In this document: one piece after another, positions 8,290-15,973 of the stretch
Numbering within the stretch: the first letter of the stretch is position 1
Layout: the number at the start of each line of letters is the position of its first letter
DNA from: a virus
Length of the DNA stretch: 43,500 nt
Strand: one strand, 5' to 3'
Virus record (IMG/VR): IMGVR_UViG_3300020463_002732
Span: 1-43,500 of that record
Notes under the pieces: generated by a model
Database searches by the model: none
What the model was told of the DNA's origin: nothing
What the model saw: the letters and a program-made list of their open reading frames with translations, nothing else
Made by a program: the position numbers and the translations under genes

Positions 8290-9140
8290 AAATAGCAGTA
8301 TTTCCAAAGACATGCGCCATAGCGGGCAAGCCAGTAATGGCAGCTTTTATAAAGTCGCTCCAAAGAGAAGACTACGTCATATGCGAAAATCACGAAAGAC
8401 CAGAAGCAGATGTAGTGGTTATGTGGTCATGGCTTCTTGGCATGTATGGACGTGATGACATTTATCGACACTATAGATGTTCTAACACAAAGTTTTTAAT
8501 CCTAGAAGTAGGAGCACTTGCACGTAATCACTCTTGGAAAATTGCAATTGGAGGAATAAATCGTGATGCAGATTTTGCCAATTCCTCCGTTGATGATAAA
8601 AGACTGTCATTGTTTAACTTGCATACAAGACCTTGGCGCAATAATGGAAAGTATATAATTGTGTGCGGACAAAATGAAAGATCACTTGCATGGGACCAAG
8701 GTACAACATCCGATTGGGCCCAATCAATGTTCAAATGGATTAGAAGATATACAGAAATGCCAATTTGGTTTAGACCACATCCACGATTTCCTGTAAACAT
8801 CAAAGAATCAAAGAGCAACAATGTGCGTATCAGCACGCCGAAAAAAATTGGAAAAATAGATGAAGTAGACTTCGATAGTGCTTTGAAACACGCTTATGCT
8901 GTGGTCAATTACAACTCTAACCCAGCAATTGAATCTGTGTTGGCTGGAGTGCCTGTGTTTGTAGGTGAATCATCTTTGTGTTGGTCTGTTGGCAATGAAA
9001 TAGGCACTAATCTTAATACACCTGCCACGCCCGATCGAACCGAGTGGCTGAAACAGATAAGTTATACTGAATGGTTTACAAAAGAAATAGGAAATGGAAT
9101 ACCATGGAAGAGACTGAAACAAAATTTAATCGATGGGTAA
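8286..9140 (+). CDS. GT-B capsule/Kdo-transferase-like protein
   Basis: This 284-residue protein lacks a DxD, but its C-terminal half has the pattern of KpsS/KpsC and polysialyltransferase-like capsule proteins: a strand KYIIVCGQNERS, then WFRPHPRF (the RPHP motif), then a loop with AYAVVNYNSNPAIESVLAGVPVF, where NSnpaiEalxxGvPv contacts the donor nucleotide. These enzymes act on Kdo or sialic acid. A KdsA enzyme, which makes Kdo-8-phosphate, is encoded at 13927, which fits a Kdo-linked role. The substrate is inferred. Confidence 0.62.
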   Translation: MKIAVFPKTCAIAGKPVMAAFIKSLQREDYVICENHERPEADVVVMWSWLLGMYGRDDIYRHYRCSNTKFLILEVGALARNHSWKIAIGGINRDADFANSSVDDKRLSLFNLHTRPWRNNGKYIIVCGQNERSLAWDQGTTSDWAQSMFKWIRRYTEMPIWFRPHPRFPVNIKESKSNNVRISTPKKIGKIDEVDFDSALKHAYAVVNYNSNPAIESVLAGVPVFVGESSLCWSVGNEIGTNLNTPATPDRTEWLKQISYTEWFTKEIGNGIPWKRLKQNLIDG

Positions 9141-9217
9141 CTAGAATATATTTCGGAACGATGATTTTTGGTTTTCCGTTAATTTATCTGATTCTTATAT
9201 TTTTCGAGACAAGATGA
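9104..9217 (+). CDS. Small single-span membrane protein (37 residues)
   Basis: An ATG at 9104, inside the end of the previous gene in another frame, opens 37 codons ending in a TGA at 9215-9217 that overlaps the next ATG at 9214 (ATGA). The N terminus is charged (MEETETKFNRW) and is followed by a hydrophobic stretch of about 20 residues (FGTMIFGFPLIYLILIFF) and a short ETR tail. This is a plausible one-pass inner-membrane peptide. It fills what would otherwise be a 73-base gap in a tightly packed operon. Function unknown. Confidence 0.5.
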   Translation: MEETETKFNRWVTRIYFGTMIFGFPLIYLILIFFETR

Positions 9218-9915
9218 ACAATTTTGTTTGTGTATGCACTGGTACCAAGTATGGTACACAATACGTAGACAAGTTGTATAACATGGCTAGTCGACACGCT
9301 CACGATTTTAAGTTTCATGTCATTACTGATGTCAAGAAAGATTGGCGTCCTGAAATAAATCAAATAGTTGTTGATCCAATTTATCCCACTTGGTGGAATA
9401 AAATCCATATGTTCAGAGATGATCTTGGCATTGAAGGCAGAGTGTTGTTTATGGATCTTGACGTTGTGATCTTTAGGAACATCAACCATTTCTGGGACTT
9501 TGAAGGTGATGCTTTCATAATAATTCAGGATTTCAATAGATGTCGCATCAAGGCTTATCCTGTAAGAAACTCTTCAGTTATGAAATTCAACGCTGGACAA
9601 GAAGTGCATGTATGGAACGATTTCAAGAAAGATCCACACAGCGTAATGAAAAAATACAGGGGTGATCAAGATTACATGACTGCTAAATTTACCAATGGAC
9701 CAATTTGGCCAAAGGAGTGGGTGATGTCTTACAAATGGGAGATTGGTTTAGAGCCAGGTGAAAAAAAACGTTCACCCCATGATCTATTTGTAAAACAAGC
9801 GTACACAAATAGAAAACACAATCTACCGGATGAATGTAGTGTAGCTGTATTTCACGGTAAACCAAATCCTGCTGAAATTGAACATGATCCTTTGGTGATA
9901 CAAAACTGGAGATAA
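9214..9915 (+). CDS. GT-A glycosyltransferase-like protein with DLD motif
   Basis: The 233-residue protein shows RVLFMDLDVVIFRNI, the DxD block of GT8-like and related GT-A enzymes, preceded by WWNKIHMFRD and followed by a FNAGQ segment at the usual acceptor position. The C terminus has VAVFHGKPNPAE, resembling the HGxxKPW motif of GT8 proteins, whose histidine coordinates the metal. It is the last transferase in the main cluster and is followed 8 bases later by the peroxiredoxin gene. Sugar specificity is unknown. Confidence 0.62.
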   Translation: MNNFVCVCTGTKYGTQYVDKLYNMASRHAHDFKFHVITDVKKDWRPEINQIVVDPIYPTWWNKIHMFRDDLGIEGRVLFMDLDVVIFRNINHFWDFEGDAFIIIQDFNRCRIKAYPVRNSSVMKFNAGQEVHVWNDFKKDPHSVMKKYRGDQDYMTAKFTNGPIWPKEWVMSYKWEIGLEPGEKKRSPHDLFVKQAYTNRKHNLPDECSVAVFHGKPNPAEIEHDPLVIQNWR

Positions 9916-9923
9916 CTAAAAAT

Positions 9924-10427
9924 ATGAAACTGTTTGATTTTCAAAAATATGGAGCAAAAGAGATGGATGTACCATCCGGCGAAGTCTTTATTCATAATAT
10001 CCAAGATGACGAGATAGAAGGTGTTAATTTAGATCAATATGTAGGAGATAGAAATGTTATTATTATTGGCATCCCCGGTGCATTTACTCCTACTTGCACT
10101 GACAAGCATCTTCCAGGATTTGTAAAACACGAACAACAGTTTTATAAAAAAAATGTAGATGAAATAATTTGTTTAAGTGTAAATGATCCACATGTCATGA
10201 TGGCATTCTCAGATTATATTAATCAGGATGGCTCTAGAATTGTAATGGCTGCAGATCCTTTTGGTGAAGTAAGTGAGCAAATTGGCACGTTGACTGACAT
10301 GGGATTGTTAGGGCAAAGAACAAAAAGATTCGCTGCCATTGTTAAAAATGGCAAGGTAGTTGATATGCTAATTGATGAAAGAGGATTGGATGTTTCAACT
10401 GCAGAAAATTGTTTTAAAAATTTATAA
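9924..10427 (+). CDS. Peroxiredoxin, Prx5/Ahp1 type
   Basis: This is a thiol peroxidase reducing H2O2 and organic peroxides. The active-site motif PGAFTPTCT places the peroxidatic cysteine at Cys58. The downstream segment with SVNDPHVMMAF and ADPFGEVSEQIG is typical of the Prx5 subfamily. A second cysteine near the C terminus (about residue 163) could act as resolving thiol, as in human PRDX5. The length of 167 residues is normal. It ends in a TAATG overlap with the next gene. A peroxide scavenger beside Fe-S and respiratory genes fits an oxidative-protection role. Confidence 0.88.
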   Translation: MKLFDFQKYGAKEMDVPSGEVFIHNIQDDEIEGVNLDQYVGDRNVIIIGIPGAFTPTCTDKHLPGFVKHEQQFYKKNVDEIICLSVNDPHVMMAFSDYINQDGSRIVMAADPFGEVSEQIGTLTDMGLLGQRTKRFAAIVKNGKVVDMLIDERGLDVSTAENCFKNL

Positions 10428-11113
10428 TGGCATTATCTGATTATCAAGGCGAAACCATTATTGACTCTATAACCATTAAACAAGGTAAAAAACATTTCAA
10501 CAATCTATGGATGCCACGTACTGTGTTCAACGATCCACATGGCAAAGATGCTTTTATAATTGGTAATGGCGAGTCAAGAATAGGATTTGATTTGTATAGT
10601 TTACCACAAGATACATATGGATGCAATGCTTTATACCGTGACTATGAGCCGGACTACTTGATAGTTGTAGATCAAATGATGTATAAGGAAATTTTACAAA
10701 ATGAGTATGATCAAAAAAACACAGTCTATACAAATCGCAACAATATAAAAAAGCATGGAGGATCTGCCAATCTCATTCCAAATAATCCACACAAAGGAGC
10801 AGGGACAACTGCTATGCATATTGCAATTCATGATGGTCATAACAGATTATTTTGCATTGGATTTGATTGTGCTGAAGATGGGCCTAACATTAATGTATAC
10901 AAAGATACATCTTGCTATGATAAAGCTAGAACCAGCACTAACCTATCTCTATGGGGGAAACAAATATATGCGTTGGCTCACGATAATCCAGATGTGACTT
11001 TTGTGTTTGTAGATGGTAATCTACCTAATGAATTGATGTATTTGGCCAACTGTTCAACAATTTCTTATACCCAATTAAATACGCACATAAATACTAACAA
11101 TGAAACTGCCTGA
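10427..11113 (+). CDS. DUF115/GT42-like protein of unknown activity
   Basis: The 228-residue protein opens its core with AFIIGNGESRIGFDLYSLP followed by YGCNALYRDYEPDYLIVVD. This resembles the GNGxS nucleotide-binding loop and the YxCN block of DUF115 and GT42 (sialyltransferase-type) proteins. A middle GAGTTAMHIAIHDGHNRLFCIGFD strand follows. A CMP-sugar or nucleotide-sugar site is plausible. The last 14 bases overlap the metalloprotease gene. No firm family match can be claimed. Confidence 0.45.
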   Translation: MALSDYQGETIIDSITIKQGKKHFNNLWMPRTVFNDPHGKDAFIIGNGESRIGFDLYSLPQDTYGCNALYRDYEPDYLIVVDQMMYKEILQNEYDQKNTVYTNRNNIKKHGGSANLIPNNPHKGAGTTAMHIAIHDGHNRLFCIGFDCAEDGPNINVYKDTSCYDKARTSTNLSLWGKQIYALAHDNPDVTFVFVDGNLPNELMYLANCSTISYTQLNTHINTNNETA

Positions 11114-11459
11114 TAAAATAAAAATAGGTTGGAAAGATGTTGATATCACAAAAGTAAAAGTGTCGTTCGTAAAGAATAATTCTGACTATTGGGGACAATA
11201 TATTTGCAGGCAAAATAAAATAGAAATCCAAGAAGAAGCAGTTGGGCAAGATCTTGCCAACACTTTAGTGCATGAAATTATACATGCAATTGTATATCAC
11301 TCCTCTCTCAACGCAGAAGGTGGTCCTCTATATGAAGGTGATAATGAAGAGCAGGCAGTCAACTCAATGACAAACTGGTTAATGGGAGTTTTCAAAGACA
11401 ATCCATGGTTATTAGACTTTCTCAAAGAGCACATACACGGCAAAAAGGCCAAAAAATAA
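11100..11459 (+). CDS. Small HExxH zinc metalloprotease-like protein
   Basis: The 119-residue protein has a helix TLVHEIIHAIVY with the zinc motif H58-E59-x-x-H62, and a downstream acidic EGDNEEQAVN segment that may supply the third ligand, as in SprT/ImmA-like minimal gluzincins. An early YICRQNKIEI strand is the expected edge strand. Such phage proteins may process host or phage proteins. The start overlaps the preceding gene by 14 bases, and an independent promoter begins just after its stop. Confidence 0.6.
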   Translation: MKLPDKIKIGWKDVDITKVKVSFVKNNSDYWGQYICRQNKIEIQEEAVGQDLANTLVHEIIHAIVYHSSLNAEGGPLYEGDNEEQAVNSMTNWLMGVFKDNPWLLDFLKEHIHGKKAKK

Positions 11460-11473
11460 CACTTTTTTGTTGG

Positions 11474-11502
11474 TTGACGGTTTTGGTATAATACCATATA
11501 AT
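11474..11502 (+). promoter_or_regulatory. Strong sigma70-type promoter
   Basis: TTGACG at 11474-11479 and TATAAT at 11497-11502 are separated by exactly 17 bases, a near-consensus host promoter. The predicted start is around 11509, giving a leader of about 25 bases with an AGAGGT ribosome site before the ATG at 11533. This gene therefore has a normal leader, unlike the early genes at 40-42 kb. Confidence 0.75.
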
Positions 11503-11515
11503 AATATTATTATAC
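11486..11515 (+). repeat. Inverted repeat around the -10 element
   Basis: GTATAATA at 11486-11493 and TATTATAC at 11508-11515 form a perfect 8-base inverted repeat with a 14-base centre that contains the TATAAT. It could be an operator. It is AT-rich, so chance or weak DNA melting are alternatives. Confidence 0.35.
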
Positions 11516-11532
11516 ACAAAGAGGTAACAACA

Positions 11533-11862
11533 ATGACAAACGCACAATTAGTATTACAAAAAATACAATCAACATTATGCCATGAAGGCACAACTTATAA
11601 AGGTAATTCAGGCACTTATATGTTTATTGAAGGAAAAACTACAGAAGAAGGAACCATTAATGGAGTTGTAAAAAAATTAGATGAACAAGGAGCGGCTAAA
11701 ACTGCTGGTTCATTTAAAATTGTTGAGGATGGCACTGTATTCAGATTTACAGGATTAGCAACTAAAACACTTTCTGCCATTACCAAAGAAGTGCAATCAC
11801 AAACACCAGATGCACATCCAGGAGCAGAGCCTGAAGAAAAACAAGAAGCAATTGCAGTCTAG
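11533..11862 (+). CDS. Unrecognised 109-residue protein
   Basis: The start MTNAQLVLQ is set by an AAAGAGGT ribosome site 8 bases upstream. The body is a mixed alpha/beta sequence (an FIEGKTTEEGTINGVVKKL strand pair, GSFKIVEDGTVFRFTGLATKTL), and the C terminus is a loose, acidic, proline-containing tail (TPDAHPGAEPEEKQEAIAV). It has its own strong promoter and is followed by a hairpin terminator, so it forms a single-gene unit expressed at high level. Function unknown. Confidence 0.7.
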   Translation: MTNAQLVLQKIQSTLCHEGTTYKGNSGTYMFIEGKTTEEGTINGVVKKLDEQGAAKTAGSFKIVEDGTVFRFTGLATKTLSAITKEVQSQTPDAHPGAEPEEKQEAIAV

Positions 11863-11905
11863 CCAAAAAGAGCTTAGAATATCAAATGTAAACAAAACAA
11901 TTTTG

Positions 11906-11936
11906 ATTGCTGAGTCTACTTGGGCTCAGCAATTTT
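11906..11936 (+). terminator. Rho-independent terminator
   Basis: ATTGCTGAG (11906-11914) and CTCAGCAAT (11925-11933) form a perfect 9-base stem with a 10-base loop, followed by a T run at 11933-11936. It sits 44 bases after the stop of the preceding gene and just before the helicase start. The T tract is short, so some read-through into the helicase gene is likely. Confidence 0.65.
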
Positions 11937-11948
11937 GGAGATCCATTC

Positions 11949-13400
11949 TTGCCGCACTGCAAAATAATAGTCAAAGATGAAGTAAATGTAAAACTAGATG
12001 GCTTAGATCTTGTAACCAGAAGAAAATTAACAAATAAGTTCAAATATGAGATACCAGGCGCACGTTTTATGCCTGCGGTAAAACTTGGTCGATGGGATGG
12101 CAGTGTGTCATTTTTCACGCAAGGGGGATTAACTTTTGTTAATTTACTTGACGACATCGTACCAATACTTGAAGAAAGTAATTATACATTTGACTTAGAA
12201 GATAAAAGGGAAACCTGGAACTTATCGTTTGATCCTGTTGATAAAAATACTTTTGCTGACGTAACATGGCCCACAGGACATACACATGAAGGACAATCGA
12301 TTATCTTACGTGATCATCAAGTTGAAGTTATTAATAATTTTATTAACAATCCACAGTGTCTGCAGGAAGTTGCCACCGCAGCTGGCAAAACAATAATTAC
12401 AGCCGCACTAAGCAAATTAATTGAACCATATGGTAGAAGCATTATAATTGTTCCGAATAAATCATTGGTTACACAAACAGAAGAAGATTATAAAAATATG
12501 GGATTGGATGTTGGAGTTTATTTTGGTGACAGGAAGGAGCCGGGCCATACCCACACAATTTGCACATGGCAATCTTTAAACATACTGGAAAAAAAACGAC
12601 AAAATGCAGAAGATAATCTTATTGAAGTGTTCAAGAGAGATGTAGTATGTGTAATTGTTGATGAGGTACATATGGCAAAAGCGGATGTTTTGCGTAGATT
12701 ACTTACGAACGTGTATGGTTATGTTCCTATTAGATGGGGACTAACTGGCACAATTCCAAAAGCAGATTATGAATATAAGTCAATCCACGTTGCACTTGGC
12801 GAAGTAATTAATAGAGTTTCAGCAGTCGAACTCCAGGAAAAAGGTCTATTGGCAAAGTGTAATATTGAGATACTACAACTTTGGGACTATGTGGACTACA
12901 AAAACTATCGTGAAGAACAAACACATCTTGTTACAAAAAAAACAAGAATAAATTATATCGCAAGGATGATTGAACAAATGCGTACATCAGGAAACACACT
13001 TGTACTTGTGGATCGAGTGAAGTCAGGCGAAATGTTATCTGAAACTATTATCAATTCTGTGTTTGTGCGTGGGGCAACTAAGGCAGATGAAAGAAAAGAA
13101 CATTATGATGATATTAAAACATCAAATGACAAAGTAATTGTTGCCACGTATGGAGTAGCTGCTGTTGGTATAAACTTGCCACGCATATTCAATCTTGTAC
13201 TAGTCGAACCAGGAAAGTCATTTGTTAGAGTGATTCAATCCATAGGAAGAGGAATACGTAAAGCCCAGGACAAAGACTTTGTGCAAGTGTGGGACGTGTG
13301 CTCCACAGCAAAGTTTTCTAAACGTCATCTTACAGAACGCAAAAAGTTTTATCGTGAAGCACAATATCCTTTCACTGTGACAAAGGTTGACTATCAATAA
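11949..13400 (+). CDS. uvsW: UvsW-type DEVH helicase
   Basis: This SF2 helicase unwinds branched DNA and RNA-DNA hybrids and takes part in T4-type recombination-dependent replication. Motif I is ATAAGKT (about residues 142-148), motif II is DEVH (about 238-241), motif III is GLTGT, and motif VI is QSIGRGIRK. The N-terminal domain has KLGRWDGSVSFF, conserved in UvsW relatives. The TTG at 11949 is chosen because a GGAG lies 8 bases upstream. An upstream TTG at 11907 would place the start inside the terminator stem. At 483 residues it is close to T4 UvsW. Confidence 0.88.
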   Translation: MPHCKIIVKDEVNVKLDGLDLVTRRKLTNKFKYEIPGARFMPAVKLGRWDGSVSFFTQGGLTFVNLLDDIVPILEESNYTFDLEDKRETWNLSFDPVDKNTFADVTWPTGHTHEGQSIILRDHQVEVINNFINNPQCLQEVATAAGKTIITAALSKLIEPYGRSIIIVPNKSLVTQTEEDYKNMGLDVGVYFGDRKEPGHTHTICTWQSLNILEKKRQNAEDNLIEVFKRDVVCVIVDEVHMAKADVLRRLLTNVYGYVPIRWGLTGTIPKADYEYKSIHVALGEVINRVSAVELQEKGLLAKCNIEILQLWDYVDYKNYREEQTHLVTKKTRINYIARMIEQMRTSGNTLVLVDRVKSGEMLSETIINSVFVRGATKADERKEHYDDIKTSNDKVIVATYGVAAVGINLPRIFNLVLVEPGKSFVRVIQSIGRGIRKAQDKDFVQVWDVCSTAKFSKRHLTERKKFYREAQYPFTVTKVDYQ

Positions 13401-13416
13401 AAAATAAGCATATAAT
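13387..13416 (+). promoter_or_regulatory. Candidate sigma70-type promoter
   Basis: TTGACT (13387-13392), an 18-base spacer and TATAAT (13411-13416) precede the ATG at 13425 by 8 bases. The short distance means the mRNA would have almost no leader. The -35 overlaps the end of the helicase gene. Confidence 0.5.
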
Positions 13417-13424
13417 ATAATAAT

Positions 13425-13934
13425 ATGCAATTACTAACACTAGATGATCAGACTTTTTTAATGGACAGAGTACCAGATAAAGTAGATGAAGACATGCGTT
13501 TTGCCGTTTTGGACAATTCGGATACCGCCAATCCTGATTTCTTTTTTGTTCCGCTGATATATTTAGAATCTTTTTCATCACCATCTGCTGTGCTAGAAAT
13601 AGGGGGAAATAAAATACAAATGCCTCTAGACTGGCACATACTGCTTGGCGATCCTGATTGTGGTGATCTCGAGATAGTGCCACTAACTTCATTGAATGAT
13701 CGATCCTTCCATGCATTTTGTTTCAACCCAATATCAGACTCTATGCCAAGATATCAGGAAGTGCGGATAACAAACATATACAACGAAGTAGAATGGTTTT
13801 TTCCAAGGGTAAAATCCAACCAATTAATAACCATACCAACAACTTCGAACAAAAGTCCGCAGTGTGCGTATTTTATAAAAGAGATCAACCGTAACACAGA
13901 CATGGTAAATTTAAATAATCTGTTTCATGCTTAA
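13425..13934 (+). CDS. Conserved phage-type protein of unknown function
   Basis: The 169-residue protein has no recognised domain. The notable block DWHILLGDPDCGDLEIVPLT, followed by LNDRSFHAFCFNP, is tryptophan-, histidine- and cysteine-containing and has the look of a conserved core. I believe similar proteins occur in marine T4-like phages, but this is a recollection and not a search. It lies between UvsW and KdsA and overlaps the kdsA start by 8 bases. Confidence 0.65.
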   Translation: MQLLTLDDQTFLMDRVPDKVDEDMRFAVLDNSDTANPDFFFVPLIYLESFSSPSAVLEIGGNKIQMPLDWHILLGDPDCGDLEIVPLTSLNDRSFHAFCFNPISDSMPRYQEVRITNIYNEVEWFFPRVKSNQLITIPTTSNKSPQCAYFIKEINRNTDMVNLNNLFHA

Positions 13935-14727
13935 CTTAATATTCAACAACAACGCTCCGCTTAAAATTATTGCAGGGCCGTGTCAAATTGAATCGTATGA
14001 TCATGCCATGAAAATGGCTGAAATAATCGCTGACATATGTCACGAAGCAGGCATACGTTGGGTATATAAATCTTCGTTTGATAAAGCAAATAGATCTTCC
14101 ATAGATTCATCGCGTGGAATTGGAATTGAACAAGGACTTAAAATATTGGAAAAAATTAAACAAGAATATACTGTGCCTATACTAACTGATATTCATTCGC
14201 CTGCACAAGCAAACACAGTGGCCGAAGTTGTTGATATAATCCAAGTGCCTGCTTTTTTGTGTCGACAGACAGATATCATTGTGGCCGCAGCTAAAACAGG
14301 ACTACATGTTAATGTTAAAAAAGGACAATTTTTGTCTTATAACGACGTAGCGAACATTAAAAACAAATACCCAGAAAACAAAAACTTTTTGATGACCGAA
14401 AGGGGCACCACATTTGGTTATAATAACCTTGTTGTGGATATGCGTGGCATACATGCAATGAAAGAGCATTATCCGGTTATTATGGACGGTACACATTCAG
14501 TGCAACAACCAGGTGGCATGGGAAAGTCATCGGGAGGCGATAGGCAATTTGTTGATCCATTGTGTAGATCGGCTGTGGCAATAGGAATTGCAGGGGTGTT
14601 TCTAGAGGTACACAACAATCCAGAATCAGCACCATCAGATGGCCCTAACATGTTGACACCAGATGCTTTTAGACAACTTATTGTTAAACTTAAAATACTT
14701 GATTCAACAGTAAAACAAAAGTTATAA
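13927..14727 (+). CDS. kdsA: 3-deoxy-8-phosphooctulonate synthase (KdsA)
   Basis: KdsA condenses arabinose-5-phosphate with phosphoenolpyruvate to Kdo-8-phosphate, the committed step to the Kdo of LPS. The 266 residues are close to full family length. Visible motifs are AGPCQIES near the N terminus, YKSSFDKANRSS, TDIHSP, VPAFLCRQTD, the NVKKGQF strand, ERGTTFGYNNLVVDMR, DGTHSVQQPGG and EVHNNPESAPSDGPN. The cysteine in GPCxIES points to the metal-dependent subclass. It is an unusual gene for a phage and fits the Kdo-transferase-like gene at 8286. All active-site blocks are intact. Confidence 0.93.
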   Translation: MLNLIFNNNAPLKIIAGPCQIESYDHAMKMAEIIADICHEAGIRWVYKSSFDKANRSSIDSSRGIGIEQGLKILEKIKQEYTVPILTDIHSPAQANTVAEVVDIIQVPAFLCRQTDIIVAAAKTGLHVNVKKGQFLSYNDVANIKNKYPENKNFLMTERGTTFGYNNLVVDMRGIHAMKEHYPVIMDGTHSVQQPGGMGKSSGGDRQFVDPLCRSAVAIGIAGVFLEVHNNPESAPSDGPNMLTPDAFRQLIVKLKILDSTVKQKL

Positions 14728-14733
14728 TACAAT

Positions 14734-15210
14734 ATGGCAAATTTTTTAGACATCAAAGCAATGATGCGAGCAGTAGACACTCGCGATAAAACTTGGTATG
14801 ACCGATTGTCAGATGATGATAAAAAATTATACTCGCCATATATGACTATGAAATGGTCCGCATCAGTTGAAGACTATCGTGAGTTCGGGCCACAATCGAA
14901 TAGAACAGCCAAAGAATGGTATGTTGAAGAAATCAATGAAAGAGTAAACAAACATTTGTGGACATTATCAAAAAACCACAAATCATTATTATGGAGATTG
15001 ACTGCAGGAGTTGGACTTACATATCATCTGTTTCACAAATGGTTGACTCCAAAAAAGAAAAAGTCATCTGAAAAATCCAAGATGAAAGAACTGCAAGAAT
15101 ACTATCCTACAATGAAACAAGCAGATTTAAATATTTTAGATTCACAACTAACTACACGCGAGTGGACAGAAATTAAAAAGAAACACGGAAATGACATATC
15201 TAGTAAATGA
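14734..15210 (+). CDS. Clamp-loader small subunit, gp62-like
   Basis: The 158-residue protein contains [20 protein letters not shown], resembling the ...YxPFMVNRxLS... block of gp62 clamp-loader small subunits in marine T4-like phages. A helical [22 protein letters not shown] region and a lysine-rich [15 protein letters not shown] segment follow. gp62 works with gp44 to load the sliding clamp. TATAAT at 14723-14728 lies 5 bases before the ATG with a TTGATT 18 bases upstream, so it may have its own promoter. The assignment rests on one block. Confidence 0.5.
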   Translation: MANFLDIKAMMRAVDTRDKTWYDRLSDDDKKLYSPYMTMKWSASVEDYREFGPQSNRTAKEWYVEEINERVNKHLWTLSKNHKSLLWRLTAGVGLTYHLFHKWLTPKKKKSSEKSKMKELQEYYPTMKQADLNILDSQLTTREWTEIKKKHGNDISSK

Positions 15211-15514
15211 CAAATGTATAATGTGCAAACATACATCTTGTGTGGAAGTGTGTCCCGTTGATTGTTTCTATGAGGGAGAAAATACATTAGCAATCAATCC
15301 AGACGAGTGCATTGACTGTGGCGTTTGTGAGCCAGAATGTCCAGAAGAAGCGATCATTCCAGATCACTTAGATGAGGATAATAAATGGTTAGACTTTAAC
15401 ACAAAATGGTCAAACAAGTGGCCACAAATTACTGAGGCAAAGGATCCTATGACAGAATATGCCAAACACTCAGGTGAAGAAGGCAAGTTGGAGAAATACT
15501 TTAAAGATGAATAG
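15191..15514 (+). CDS. fdxA: 7Fe ferredoxin FdxA
   Basis: This small electron carrier has two Fe-S clusters. The 107 residues contain the full FdxA pattern: C9-x2-C12-x4-C17-x3-C21-P-V-D-C-F, then [12 protein letters not shown] further on. The long C-terminal tail after IIPDH, with the DFNTKWS block, is typical of alphaproteobacterial FdxA (about 112 residues). It overlaps the gp62-like gene by 20 bases. In bacteria FdxA donates electrons to redox enzymes. A phage-encoded copy could support Fe-S or oxygenase reactions encoded here. Confidence 0.92.
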   Translation: MTYLVNDKCIMCKHTSCVEVCPVDCFYEGENTLAINPDECIDCGVCEPECPEEAIIPDHLDEDNKWLDFNTKWSNKWPQITEAKDPMTEYAKHSGEEGKLEKYFKDE

Positions 15515-15713
15515 TTGGTTAGATTATGCTGTGCCAAAAAAACATTTTAAATTGTATGTGAATGCACTAATAAGAAATATGTTAGTGTTTTTATTTTTAA
15601 CATTACTGCTTATAGGCAAGTTACCAAGTGGACTAAGCATCTTGACTTTGCTAATTTTTACAGACTTTATATTTTATAATATGGTAATAAGCGGGGGAAA
15701 TAAATGGAAGTAA
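15507..15713 (+). CDS. Small two-span membrane protein
   Basis: The start at 15507 (ATGAATAG, 8-base overlap with the fdxA stop) gives 68 residues with a short amphipathic N terminus and two hydrophobic spans: [13 protein letters not shown], then [17 protein letters not shown]. It ends GGNKWK. It lies between FdxA and the zf-CHCC protein, so a role in membrane redox complexes is possible, but no family is recognised. Confidence 0.6.
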   Translation: MNSWLDYAVPKKHFKLYVNALIRNMLVFLFLTLLLIGKLPSGLSILTLLIFTDFIFYNMVISGGNKWK

Positions 15714-15973
15714 ACAGTGTTCCGTTGTATAAAAATGATATAGGCATTCAAAAAATAAAAATTGGTGCCAAAGGATTTGTATGTATCGGCGAAACACCTC
15801 CAATGGATCATCCACACATATATCTGACTATGCCACCTGATGGTCACAAAATTTGTTTGTACTGCAATACTGAATTTGTCTATGATTCAACCTTAGCATA
15901 TGACAAACCACAACCAAATGAATGCTATCACGGAATGCTTGAAAACCGTAACAGTTTATCTACAAGCATTTAA
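15704..15973 (+). CDS. zf-CHCC protein, NDUFS6-like
   Basis: The 89-residue protein carries the CHCC zinc site C27-x8-H36-x14-C51-x2-C54 with the family context DHPHIYLTM and CLYCNTEFVYD. In mitochondria and alphaproteobacteria this domain (NDUFS6, 13 kDa subunit) belongs to complex I and is needed for its maturation. Because NuoB is also encoded in this window, a link to complex I is attractive. It overlaps the membrane-protein gene by 10 bases, has a GGGGGA ribosome site, and ends convergently against the amidinotransferase gene with overlapping stops. Confidence 0.75.
   Translation: MEVNSVPLYKNDIGIQKIKIGAKGFVCIGETPPMDHPHIYLTMPPDGHKICLYCNTEFVYDSTLAYDKPQPNECYHGMLENRNSLSTSI

Noticed and set aside
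11907-11948. Longer start of the UvsW gene at TTG 11907
   Set aside because: It would translate the terminator stem; the TTG at 11949 has a GGAG 8 bases upstream.
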